Positions 1-5,377 of a stretch of DNA of 5,377 nt are shown in pieces. A model generated the notes under the pieces. The model was given only the letters and a program-made list of their open reading frames with translations. It had not been told where the DNA came from and did no database searches. Both the position numbers and the translations under genes were made by a program. This DNA is from JBCDIQ01 sp039024295 (lineage in GTDB: Bacteria; Bacteroidota; Bacteroidia; J057), in assembly GCA_039024295.1 (NCBI GenBank), contig JBCDIQ010000383.1, positions 1-5,377 on the forward strand, given 5' to 3'. Every line of letters starts with the position of its first letter. The stretch's first letter is position 1.

Positions 1-18
1 CCTAACTTATTCAAAACC

Positions 19-975
19 ATGAAATACCTGATTTCCCTATTTGCCATTTTTTTGATTTTATCAGATGTGTTCAGCCAAGCCAAAGGCAATGCACGTTATG
101 AGCGGCAGTATAACAGCCGGAGTTCCTCAAGGGAGGTGAATACCATAAGGAGGTCCTCTAATGGCTATTCTCAAACAAGTTCATCGACCTCTACTATAAG
201 CGTAAATGGAACTGATCCTTTTTTTGTGAATGACTCTACGATGATCCTTGAGGTCAATGCCATGATGAATGTAAAGGCGGATGCGTTTATGGCCCAACTG
301 AGCATTACCCAGGCTGGAGGTACCTTGGAAGAAACCTACCAGTTGATGCAAAATCGAATTTCGGCATTTATGAAGGGGTTAAGCACCAACTTTGATACTT
401 CTTCGATATATGTAGACTTCATTTCCCTGGTTCCTACCTACGATTATGTGGTGGATAAAAAATTATTCAGCCGTACGGCGAATGAGGTGCCCTCTGGATA
501 TAAACTGGTCAAAACCCTACATATCCCCTACAGGACCAATCCTCAGCTAGATCAAATCATGCGAGCAGCTGCAAAAGGAGAGATCTACGACTTGGTAAAA
601 GTAGATTATGTAGTTCAAGATATTCAAGGGGTGTATGACAGCCTTGCTCGTGTTTCAAGTAGGTTATTGGAGACCAAACAGAATAGGTGTAAAGCTTTGG
701 GAATTGAGTTAGATAGTGCTCAAATCAGTTTATTGGCAGAAGATGTATCCAGCACCTATCCGTTGGAACGCTATAAAAGCTACACTGCCTTTAGCAGTGC
801 GGCTTTACCGGCTCAGGTAAAGCAAGGAGATGTCACCAAGGTAAAGAAGAACAAGGCCTATTATTACGACAAGATCAATTACAATGATTTTGACGTGGTG
901 ATAAATCCTGTCATTACGGAGCCTGTCATTCAATTTATGTATAGCATGAGCATCCGATACGAATTCGGTCGGTAG
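19..975 (+). CDS. Secreted SIMPL (DUF541)-like protein
   Basis: A 318-residue exported protein of unknown biochemical role. Residues 1-20 form a Sec signal peptide (basic Lys2, hydrophobic core, ending in DVFSQ), so it should act in the periplasm or outer envelope. Residues 23-65 are a low-complexity Ser/Arg/Thr-rich linker. From about 72 to 235 the layout fits the SIMPL/DUF541 family: a first strand (ILEVNAMMNVKADAF), a helix with EETYQLMQNRISAFMKGL, a strand with PTYDYVV, a GYKLVKTLHIPY strand, and a late helix rich in Arg/Lys that ends at KALGIEL. The tail (about 236-318) is Tyr-rich and unassigned. SIMPL proteins are envelope or signalling-linked factors without a settled activity; the family call rests on pattern, not alignment. 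The ATG at 19 is chosen because it supplies the signal peptide. Only 18 bp of upstream DNA is visible, so no promoter can be judged. It converges on the dipeptidase gene. Confidence 0.7.
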   Translation: MKYLISLFAIFLILSDVFSQAKGNARYERQYNSRSSSREVNTIRRSSNGYSQTSSSTSTISVNGTDPFFVNDSTMILEVNAMMNVKADAFMAQLSITQAGGTLEETYQLMQNRISAFMKGLSTNFDTSSIYVDFISLVPTYDYVVDKKLFSRTANEVPSGYKLVKTLHIPYRTNPQLDQIMRAAAKGEIYDLVKVDYVVQDIQGVYDSLARVSSRLLETKQNRCKALGIELDSAQISLLAEDVSSTYPLERYKSYTAFSSAALPAQVKQGDVTKVKKNKAYYYDKINYNDFDVVINPVITEPVIQFMYSMSIRYEFGR

Positions 976-995
976 CTTATGGGAAATTGCCTTTT

Positions 996-1856
996 TCACT
1001 CGATGGGGGTAAAATTCGCCTTTATGTAGCTACGAGAAAACCCATTGAAGTGCCACCATTCACTTAAGATACCGTAGAATCCCGCCTGCTTCATGGCTGA
1101 GCGAAGAATCTGGCGATTTTGCACTTGGGTGGAGGTCAGCCTTCCTGAGGCAAGGAATTTAGCTTCAAATCTTGGTTGAGCTTCTTCTCCAAAGAAGTCA
1201 AATGGGGTTCCCATGTCGAGGGGGATACCCTTTTCCGAGGCCAAGGTCAGGTCAACAGAAGCACCATAATTGTGCATAGAGCCTGAACGCGGAGAGGCTA
1301 CGTATCTTTGCTGAGGCGTTCCTTTTACGATTTCCCACATTTGGTATTGCACTGATCGAGGCCTTGTGGCATCATAAACCAATAGGTACAAGCCCGGGTA
1401 GTTAACCCCCAGCCATTGTTGCGCCTTAGAGAGTTTTTGGGCAACTGCGGGTTGAAGGTATGCTCGGGTCAAGGAGTCGTACACGTCCTTTCCTAAAAAA
1501 TTGTCACTGGTAGAATACTTCAGCAACACCCTAATGGAAGGATTAACTTTCTGAACATTTACCAACCCTTGGGCAATCATCCGTTTTTCCAAGGCTCCCG
1601 TATCCCTAGACACAAGAGATTCAGGTAATGAATCATTATATGCAGGTATCACTTCCATGCTTTGGAGGGTATCCAAGGTATCCAAAGAGCTTATGTCACC
1701 TTTCGGCTGCTGTAGAGAATCCTCTTTCATAGAAGAGTTAGCATCACTGGGGGTGCGGGTCGCAGTTTCCTGGCAGGCGGTTGGGAAAAAAGACAAGAAA
1801 ATTAGAACAGGCAGAAGGCAATTTCTTATCGAAGGGATGTAGGATTGATTATTCAC
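996..1856 (-). CDS. VanX/DdpX-type D-Ala-D-Ala dipeptidase lipoprotein (M15D)
   Basis: A zinc peptidase of family M15, subfamily D, expected to hydrolyse D-Ala-D-Ala to D-alanine. Visible signature residues: YDATRPRSVQ, where Arg165 matches the VanX transition-state arginine; SMHNYGASVD, giving zinc ligands His195 and Asp202; and SEWWHF, giving the catalytic base Glu266 and third zinc ligand His269. All key residues are intact. The N-terminus (Arg11, hydrophobic core 13-24, PTAC ending at Cys28) looks like a lipoprotein signal with a relaxed lipobox, followed by an acidic, Ser-rich linker to about residue 90, so the enzyme should be anchored in the periplasm rather than cytoplasmic like enterococcal VanX. 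The start is a GTG, overlapping the end of the HEAT gene by 8 bp; the next methionine (residue 43) would lose the signal. It is last in a three-gene operon. With no vanHA, vanS or vanR nearby, peptidoglycan recycling or remodelling is likelier than glycopeptide resistance. Confidence 0.88.
   Translation of the reverse strand: MNNQSYIPSIRNCLLPVLIFLSFFPTACQETATRTPSDANSSMKEDSLQQPKGDISSLDTLDTLQSMEVIPAYNDSLPESLVSRDTGALEKRMIAQGLVNVQKVNPSIRVLLKYSTSDNFLGKDVYDSLTRAYLQPAVAQKLSKAQQWLGVNYPGLYLLVYDATRPRSVQYQMWEIVKGTPQQRYVASPRSGSMHNYGASVDLTLASEKGIPLDMGTPFDFFGEEAQPRFEAKFLASGRLTSTQVQNRQILRSAMKQAGFYGILSEWWHFNGFSRSYIKANFTPIE
1668..1685. repeat. Perfect 9-bp tandem duplication (2 copies)
   Basis: The unit GGTATCCAA occurs twice head to tail. 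It lies in the linker of the dipeptidase gene and encodes the doubled tripeptide Leu-Asp-Thr, Leu-Asp-Thr (residues 58-63). It keeps frame and probably arose by slippage in an unconstrained segment. Confidence 0.8.
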
Positions 1857-2370
1857 CGAGCTTTTTCCAAAGTTTGCGGCACCGCGCCTTCATTGACGCA
1901 CTTCCTGTTTCCAGGTGCTGTTGCACAAGGTACTTTACCTCCTCTTGAATTTCAACATGCTGTACAGCCAAGTCTGCAAGTGCCTGGATACACATTACTT
2001 TCACAAACTTATCCGGATAAGTCCCAAGCCATTTCATCAAACGGTCTTTAACTAGCCACAGTTCATTTCCCTGCCATGAAATATATCTCAAAAGGAGCGG
2101 AAGGGACATCATGATATACCCCTCATCCGCCCACTGGTCCATATTGGCAAGAAACAAATCTCGGTATCCATTGAGTTTTTCTGGATGTTTACGGCAGAAC
2201 TTTTCAAGTGCATCAGCTGCACGGAGTTTAACGAGCCTATCAGCACTGTTCAAACAGTTTACCAATTCGTCAAATCTTCCACCGTCCTCCTTAAGTACCT
2301 CAACCACTTCCGAAACCCTGCCGAGGGTTCGGGGAGTTCCTCCTTTTAGCATGCTGCTAAAGGACTCCAT
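1849..2370 (-). CDS. Small HEAT-repeat protein
   Basis: A 173-residue, apparently cytoplasmic, all-helical protein with no signal peptide or catalytic motif. Residues 34-60 (ending VKLRAADALEKFCRKHP) give the clearest HEAT unit, with the D/N-x-x-VKLRAADALE pattern typical of the inner helix. A second clear unit lies near 118-137 (DKFVKVMCIQALADLAVQH). Less regular helices at about 68-100 and 140-172 would complete roughly four repeats. HEAT arrays normally bind proteins or nucleic acid, so a scaffold or partner role is the fair reading; the ligand is unknown. The ATG at 2370 is supported by an in-frame TAG five codons upstream, which is the stop of the repressor gene. The gap to that gene is 12 bp, and the 3' end overlaps the dipeptidase start by 8 bp, so all three are probably translated from one mRNA. 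Alternatives include a diverged DNA-glycosylase-type HEAT protein, but it seems too short for that. Confidence 0.75.
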   Translation of the reverse strand: MESFSSMLKGGTPRTLGRVSEVVEVLKEDGGRFDELVNCLNSADRLVKLRAADALEKFCRKHPEKLNGYRDLFLANMDQWADEGYIMMSLPLLLRYISWQGNELWLVKDRLMKWLGTYPDKFVKVMCIQALADLAVQHVEIQEEVKYLVQQHLETGSASMKARCRKLWKKLGE

Positions 2371-2382
2371 GGTTACGTACAG

Positions 2383-3210
2383 CTAGTTCAGGTTACGATC
2401 TCCTTTCAGGCGAAGAACTTCTCGCTGGAGGTCCATAACGATAGCTGTAAGTCGCTCAATGGAGATGTCTGGATCGGGAAAATCACTGCTCAGATACATC
2501 CGTGATCTCCAGACCTCACGAATGGAGTCTACATCTACTTCATAATCTGAATAGGCAGGATTATCCGAGCGCATAAGTAAAACACCCCCTTCTCCACTTA
2601 TCCGATTGAAGACGCGTTTGTACACTACGCCTTCTTCACGAGATACGATGATGTAGGTTTCTCCATCTTTGATTCCATTGCGCCAATCTTGCATGTATTC
2701 ACCGATAACAATGGTACCGGACCGCATAGGAAGCATAGAATCTCCTTTTATTTCAAAGGCACGGTAGGTTCCCTGGCCCAACATGGGGAGTTGAAAGCGA
2801 GGAAGCTCTTCTATGTATTCAGGGTCAGAATACCCATTTAAATAACCGGCGGCTGCCTTTTGAGAATTAACGAATTCAATATTTTCTCTCCCTTCTGCAT
2901 CTAGCGTAATGGGTAACACACGAAGCCTTCTTCCTTCAATATCAATTCTTCTTTGTTCCTGATGACCGATGAGGTCATCAGGCTCCAAGCGACTCACATC
3001 CTCTTTGACAAGGAGGTCAATGGAAACTTCGAAGAAATCTGAAATATTTTCCAGGGTTTCGTATTTAGGGGTAGCCCTACACTCCTCATAAGCACCTATA
3101 GAAGACCTTCGGATTCCCAGCTTATCAGCTAGCTCTTGTCGAGTCATCCCCTTTCTTTTCCTAAGAAACTTCAGATTTTTCCCAATCACCTGCTTATCTT
3201 TTTCGCTCAT
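2383..3210 (-). CDS. Xre-family repressor with LexA-like S24 peptidase domain
   Basis: A 275-residue transcription regulator. Residues 12-68 are a Cro/C1-type helix-turn-helix, with the recognition region TRQELADKLGIRRSSIGAYE. Residues 70-115 form a linker. Residues 117-240 are an S24 (LexA/UmuD/CI) domain: the nucleophile sits in KGDSMLP (Ser158), the general base in VVYKRV (Lys198), and an Ala121-Gly122 bond lies in KAAAGY. The Ala-Gly to Ser spacing (36) and Ser to Lys spacing (40) are close to those of LexA, so self-cleavage is feasible; that is inferred, not shown. Residues 248-270 look like a short amphipathic or coiled-coil tail. The family binds DNA as dimers and often represses its own promoter, which suits the dyads at 3242-3274. 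It is first in the operon, 12 bp before the HEAT gene. The ATG at 3210 is the only good start; an in-frame TAG lies near 3258. No phage genes surround it. Confidence 0.9.
   Translation of the reverse strand: MSEKDKQVIGKNLKFLRKRKGMTRQELADKLGIRRSSIGAYEECRATPKYETLENISDFFEVSIDLLVKEDVSRLEPDDLIGHQEQRRIDIEGRRLRVLPITLDAEGRENIEFVNSQKAAAGYLNGYSDPEYIEELPRFQLPMLGQGTYRAFEIKGDSMLPMRSGTIVIGEYMQDWRNGIKDGETYIIVSREEGVVYKRVFNRISGEGGVLLMRSDNPAYSDYEVDVDSIREVWRSRMYLSSDFPDPDISIERLTAIVMDLQREVLRLKGDRNLN
2958..2982. repeat. Perfect 10-bp inverted repeat inside the repressor gene
   Basis: CCTGATGACC, a 5-base spacer (GATGA), then GGTCATCAGG. All ten pairs are perfect. It falls on codons about 77-84 of the repressor, in the linker between the DNA-binding and S24 domains. 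On the sense strand it would form a stable RNA hairpin, but no T-tract follows, so it is not an intrinsic terminator. It might be an intragenic operator or an mRNA structure. Confidence 0.8.
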
Positions 3211-3241
3211 GATATTAGATGGTTTATGAAAAAAAACATTG

Positions 3242-3274
3242 TTGCTTTTAGTATGCTAATACTTGCTTTAGCAA
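3242..3274. promoter_or_regulatory. Nested dyads: candidate operators of the repressor operon
   Basis: This block, 32-64 bp upstream of the repressor start codon, holds several overlapping symmetric elements. TTGCTTTAGCAA (3263-3274) is a 5-bp-arm palindrome. TTAGTATGCTAA (3248-3259) is an imperfect one with TTAG/CTAA arms. GCTAA ... TTAGC (3255-3272) links them. TTGCTTTTAG (3242) and TTGCTTTAG (3263) are direct repeats 21 bp apart, about two helical turns. This is the kind of layout bound by dimeric Xre/CI-type repressors, so negative autoregulation is the natural inference. No convincing promoter boxes could be placed. Confidence 0.5.
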
Positions 3275-3331
3275 TGTATAAAAAATTTAGTAAATAACTA
3301 AGAATGCGGGAGGATTTTTTGTAAATAGACA

Positions 3332-3360
3332 TAAAAAAACCAGTCACATTTTTGACTGGT
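3332..3360 (-). terminator. Intrinsic terminator downstream of nuoN
   Basis: A perfect 8-bp stem (ACCAGTCA/TGACTGGT) with a 6-base loop, followed on the minus strand by seven T residues. This is a strong rho-independent terminator for leftward transcripts, about 120 bases after the nuoN stop. It should separate nuoN from the repressor operon. In the plus direction only a weak TTTT follows. Confidence 0.88.
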
Positions 3361-3479
3361 CCTTTTCGTATGCTTTTCCAGGGTTGGAATACGAGGAATC
3401 ATTAACAAATAACATGCCACTGAATCATACAGTGCGCTAATTTGTTTGAAAAATATAATATTTGGGTGAGGGGAAGTGG
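3361..3479 (-). other. Structured 3' region of nuoN, no gene
   Basis: No coding region is apparent here. Two further hairpins precede the terminator: CACTG/CAGTG with a 7-base loop (3418-3434), and a bulged stem made of TCGTAT/ATACGA (3366-3371 with 3389-3394) enclosing TCCA/TGGA (3377-3380 with 3385-3388). It is either a folded 3' UTR or part of a small RNA ending at the terminator. A lone -7-like TATATTTT (minus strand, 3457-3450) has no good upstream partner box. Confidence 0.4.
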
Positions 3480-5033
3480 TTACTGCTGGATAGCAACGGT
3501 AACGCCTCCCGAAAATAACGCCTCAATAGGCTCCAATACCAGAGAAGGAAAGATTCCCAATAGAATAACCAAGGCAACCAGCAAGGTAATTCCTAAACGG
3601 GGTAAGACCTGACTGGTGGGGGTAAGCACCTTATCGCTTGGCTGAAAGAACATCATTACAATAACCCTGATGTAGTAGTAGGCTCCGACCAGGGAAGCAA
3701 GAATACCAACCACTGCCAGGAATACGAGCTCTGCGTCAATGGCTGCAAGGAACACTTCCAGCTTGCTCATGAAGCCTGCCAAAGGAGGAAATCCGGCTAA
3801 GGACAACATGAAAATAGACAATGCACCTGCCAGATAGGGAAATTTTGTTCCAAAGCCTTTCCAGTTTTTCAGGTGTGTGTCTGGGTAGTCTCTTTCTGCC
3901 ATCCCTACTACGCCAAATGCACCAATGTTCATAAGGGTATAGATGAACATATAGAAGATGACGGCAATAAATCCCTCTTTACCGGCACAAAGCCCCAGCA
4001 GCACATAGCCAGTATGTGCGATACTTGAATAAGCGAGCATTCGCTTGATATTTTGCTGGCGAGCGGCTACCAGGTTACCGTAAATCATGGTAAACAATGC
4101 AATCAATGCCATGAGCAACACGATTCGAGAATTGGCTTCGGACAGCAGGTCCAATTCCATCAGGATATTCCCTAAGGTCACAAATGCAGCCATCTTACTA
4201 CCGGTAGCCATAAAGCCAGCCAATGGGGTAGGGGTACCCTCATATACGTCCGGTGTCCAGTTATGAAAGGGGAATGCGGCAACTTTGAAGAGGAATCCCA
4301 CGAGGATTAATCCGACCGCGAGGAAAAACACCAGACGACGTTCTTCCATGCCTATTCCCCCTAGTCCAACCAATTCTGGATGCTCAACTAAATAGGTAAT
4401 CTGTTCCGCAATCTGGCTATATTGGGTAGTGCCAGCTACATAAGAGGTAGTAGCATTCTCCTGCATGCCCACATATCCTGTCATTCCGTAGATGAGCGCA
4501 ATGCCGAACAAAAGGAAAGCAGAAGCAAATGAGCCCAGCAAGAAATATTTTAGGCCAGATTCATTTGATCTGGGGTCCATTTTATATAGGGCGGCGAAGA
4601 CGTATAAACACATGGACATGGTTTCCAGGCCGATAAAAGCCATGAGTAGGTCCCTGGCATTGGCCATAAGAATCATGCCCAGCACGGCAAAAACCACCAG
4701 TGCATAGACATCTGTAATGGGTTTTTCCTGTCGCCTTAAATAATCCTCAAGGAAAAAGAGGGTTAAAAGTCCAGATCCGGTGAGCATGGCAGCAATCAGG
4801 CTGGAGATACCTCCAGTTGCTATCATCCCTGAAAATGCGGTCTGAGCAGGTGTACCCATATCTGCAAGCAACCAAGCCCCAGCAGTTGCCAACCCAATTC
4901 CTGCAACCCAGGCAAGACCACGGGTGGCCTTGAACGAATCCATTAACATCAGGGCGAGCCCTGTTGTGAGCAGCACCATCAGGGGGGCAACTTGTTGTAA
5001 AGATTGGGAGAGGAGATCCAGGCTGAATTCCAT
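3480..5033 (-). CDS. nuoN: NADH-quinone oxidoreductase subunit N
   Basis: The antiporter-like membrane subunit (ND2/NuoN) of respiratory complex I, which moves protons while NADH electrons reduce quinone at the inner membrane. About 14 membrane helices can be laid out between residues 15 and 500. Key charged residues are all present and keep the spacing known from the E. coli protein: Glu137 in GLETMS, Lys162 in SGLKYF, Lys250 and His257 in LFKVAAFPFH, Lys280 in GSKMAAF, and Lys424 in AGFMSKLE. Other family marks are PDVYEGTPTP and MLAYSSIAHTGY. At 517 residues it is longer than E. coli NuoN; most of the excess is a hydrophilic loop at about 186-232. The ATG at 5033 begins the amphipathic N-terminus directly; no Shine-Dalgarno sequence is visible, as is usual in Bacteroidota. 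The upstream neighbour is not nuoM but an unrelated FGE-fold gene, so it seems to be transcribed alone from a promoter at about 5060-5090. ND5/ND4-type homologues are excluded by the N-subunit motifs and length. Confidence 0.96.
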   Translation of the reverse strand: MEFSLDLLSQSLQQVAPLMVLLTTGLALMLMDSFKATRGLAWVAGIGLATAGAWLLADMGTPAQTAFSGMIATGGISSLIAAMLTGSGLLTLFFLEDYLRRQEKPITDVYALVVFAVLGMILMANARDLLMAFIGLETMSMCLYVFAALYKMDPRSNESGLKYFLLGSFASAFLLFGIALIYGMTGYVGMQENATTSYVAGTTQYSQIAEQITYLVEHPELVGLGGIGMEERRLVFFLAVGLILVGFLFKVAAFPFHNWTPDVYEGTPTPLAGFMATGSKMAAFVTLGNILMELDLLSEANSRIVLLMALIALFTMIYGNLVAARQQNIKRMLAYSSIAHTGYVLLGLCAGKEGFIAVIFYMFIYTLMNIGAFGVVGMAERDYPDTHLKNWKGFGTKFPYLAGALSIFMLSLAGFPPLAGFMSKLEVFLAAIDAELVFLAVVGILASLVGAYYYIRVIVMMFFQPSDKVLTPTSQVLPRLGITLLVALVILLGIFPSLVLEPIEALFSGGVTVAIQQ

Positions 5034-5052
5034 ATATGTGGAAACATTAATA

Positions 5053-5083
5053 ACTAGGGCGAAATTAGCACAAAGCCCCTAGT
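5053..5083. repeat. Inverted repeat overlapping the nuoN promoter
   Basis: ACTAGGG (5053-5059) and CCCTAGT (5077-5083) are perfect 7-bp arms around a 17-base centre. The dyad covers the spacer and -7 region of the proposed nuoN promoter, and the arm centres are 24 bp apart. It could be an operator or, if transcription starts further upstream, a leader hairpin. Confidence 0.5.
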
Positions 5084-5090
5084 TTCAAAA
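5060..5090 (-). promoter_or_regulatory. Candidate Bacteroidota-type promoter of nuoN
   Basis: Read leftward, TTTTG (5090-5086), an 18-base spacer, then TAATTTCG (5067-5060). This fits the known Bacteroidota consensus TTTG ... TAnnTTTG with one mismatch in the -7 box. It would give a leader of about 20-25 bases before the ATG. It is called by eye, so is tentative. Confidence 0.45.
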
Positions 5091-5154
5091 GGCCGCGAGC
5101 AAAATACCGGCATCAAATTCGTGAAGTAATTGGGGGAATGAGCAAAATTTTGGT

Positions 5155-5178
5155 AAAAATCTGAGTGTCCTTGACACT
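5155..5178 (-). terminator. Weak terminator-like hairpin after the FGE-fold gene
   Basis: A 6-bp stem AGTGTC/GACACT with a 3-base loop (5164-5178), beginning five bases after the TGA stop. On the minus strand a run of five T residues follows (5159-5155) after a 4-base gap. It is short and imperfect, but the position fits a terminator that isolates nuoN from the upstream gene. Confidence 0.5.
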
Positions 5179-5183
5179 ATCCC

Positions 5184-5377
5184 TCATTTGGCACAACGAA
5201 ACCCTACGTCCTGGTAGCCCCTGGCTGGGTTGAGTTTAGACCGTCTGGTAAGGTGAAGGTTATAAGGAATCGAGAGATAAGAACCTCCACGGACTACCTT
5301 CTGGGAACCAGCCATCGGTCCCTTGGGGGCACGAACAAACAATCCTTCGTAAGCTGTAGGGCTGTACCAATCGCTGC
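5184..5377 (-). CDS. C-terminal end of a formylglycine-generating-enzyme (FGE)-fold protein, partial
   Basis: Only the last 63 codons and the TGA stop (5186-5184) are visible; the gene continues past the right edge. The translation begins SDWYSPTAYE, then APKGPMAGSQKVVRGGSY, then LTRRSKLNPARGYQDVGFRCAK. The KVVRGGSY block and the closing GFRCA are hallmarks of the FGE-sulfatase (SUMF1) fold. In true sulfatase-activating FGE, RGGSY is followed by two catalytic cysteines in an S-Y-x-C-x(4)-C arrangement; here those positions read Ser and Leu, so the copper-dependent cysteine chemistry is unlikely. The fold is also used by gliding/type IX secretion lipoproteins (GldJ, GldK), EgtB-like enzymes and many uncharacterised Bacteroidota lipoproteins. 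The tail does not closely resemble GldJ or GldK, so no specific name is given. The gene ends 150 bp before the nuoN start. Confidence 0.85.
   Translation of the reverse strand, partial: SDWYSPTAYEGLFVRAPKGPMAGSQKVVRGGSYLSIPYNLHLTRRSKLNPARGYQDVGFRCAK

Noticed and set aside
976..995. Bidirectional terminator between the convergent genes
   Set aside because: The short gap contains a T-run but no inverted repeat that would form a stem.
805..999. Minus-strand open frame of 64 codons
   Set aside because: It lies antisense to the end of the SIMPL-like gene, has no recognisable domain and runs into the dipeptidase stop; read as a shadow.
996..1856. Glycopeptide-resistance (vanX) determinant
   Set aside because: No vanH, vanA-type ligase or vanRS genes are present, and the protein carries a lipoprotein signal; housekeeping or wall-recycling use is likelier.
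1657..2386. Three plus-strand open frames opposite the dipeptidase and HEAT genes
   Set aside because: They are antisense to genes with clear motifs, and their translations show no family pattern.
2958..2982. Intragenic terminator
   Set aside because: The 10-bp stem is not followed by a T-tract on either strand.
2383..3210. Prophage CI-type repressor
   Set aside because: The domain layout is similar, but no integrase, Cro, replication or structural phage genes and no attachment repeats are visible.
4492..4707. Plus-strand open frame of 71 codons inside nuoN
   Set aside because: It is antisense to a membrane protein with conserved motifs; composition explains it.
5184..5377. GldJ or GldK gliding/secretion lipoprotein
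   Set aside because: Only the C-terminus is visible, and it lacks the Trp-rich segment expected after RGGS in those proteins.

Overview
The window looks like ordinary chromosomal DNA from a Bacteroidota bacterium, most likely of the Cytophagia type. The support is a NuoN subunit with a long extra loop, a Sec signal peptide ending in a typical '-FSQ' motif, a relaxed lipobox, no clear Shine-Dalgarno sequences, and one site resembling the Bacteroidota promoter (TTTG ... TAnnTTTG). Genus cannot be read from the sequence.

Layout. One plus-strand gene (19-975) encodes a secreted SIMPL/DUF541-like protein. It faces, with a gap of about 20 bp, the end of a tightly packed minus-strand cluster read from 3210 down to 996. 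In order of transcription this cluster encodes a Xre-type repressor with a LexA-like S24 domain (3210-2383), a small HEAT-repeat protein (2370-1849) and a VanX-type D-Ala-D-Ala dipeptidase lipoprotein (1856-996). The spacings are 12 bp and an 8-bp overlap, so this is very probably one operon. Its upstream region has a cluster of nested dyads that look like operators, and the repressor gene carries a perfect 10-bp inverted repeat in its linker region.

Upstream of the operon, also on the minus strand, is nuoN (5033-3480), a proton-pumping membrane subunit of respiratory complex I. No nuoM lies before it. It has a plausible promoter of its own with an overlapping dyad, and ends in a structured 3' region with a strong intrinsic terminator. 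The right edge holds the last 63 codons of a formylglycine-generating-enzyme-fold protein (minus strand, running off the window), followed by a weak terminator-like hairpin.

Working together. The only real functional grouping is the repressor-HEAT-dipeptidase operon. The repressor keeps the Ser-Lys dyad and an Ala-Gly site at LexA-like spacing, so a working hypothesis (inference) is a signal-released switch that controls itself, a protein-binding scaffold and an envelope peptidase acting on D-Ala-D-Ala. There is no mobile element, CRISPR array, tRNA or rRNA. No stretch without a gene exceeds 300 bp; the longest is the 269-bp gap at 3211-3479.
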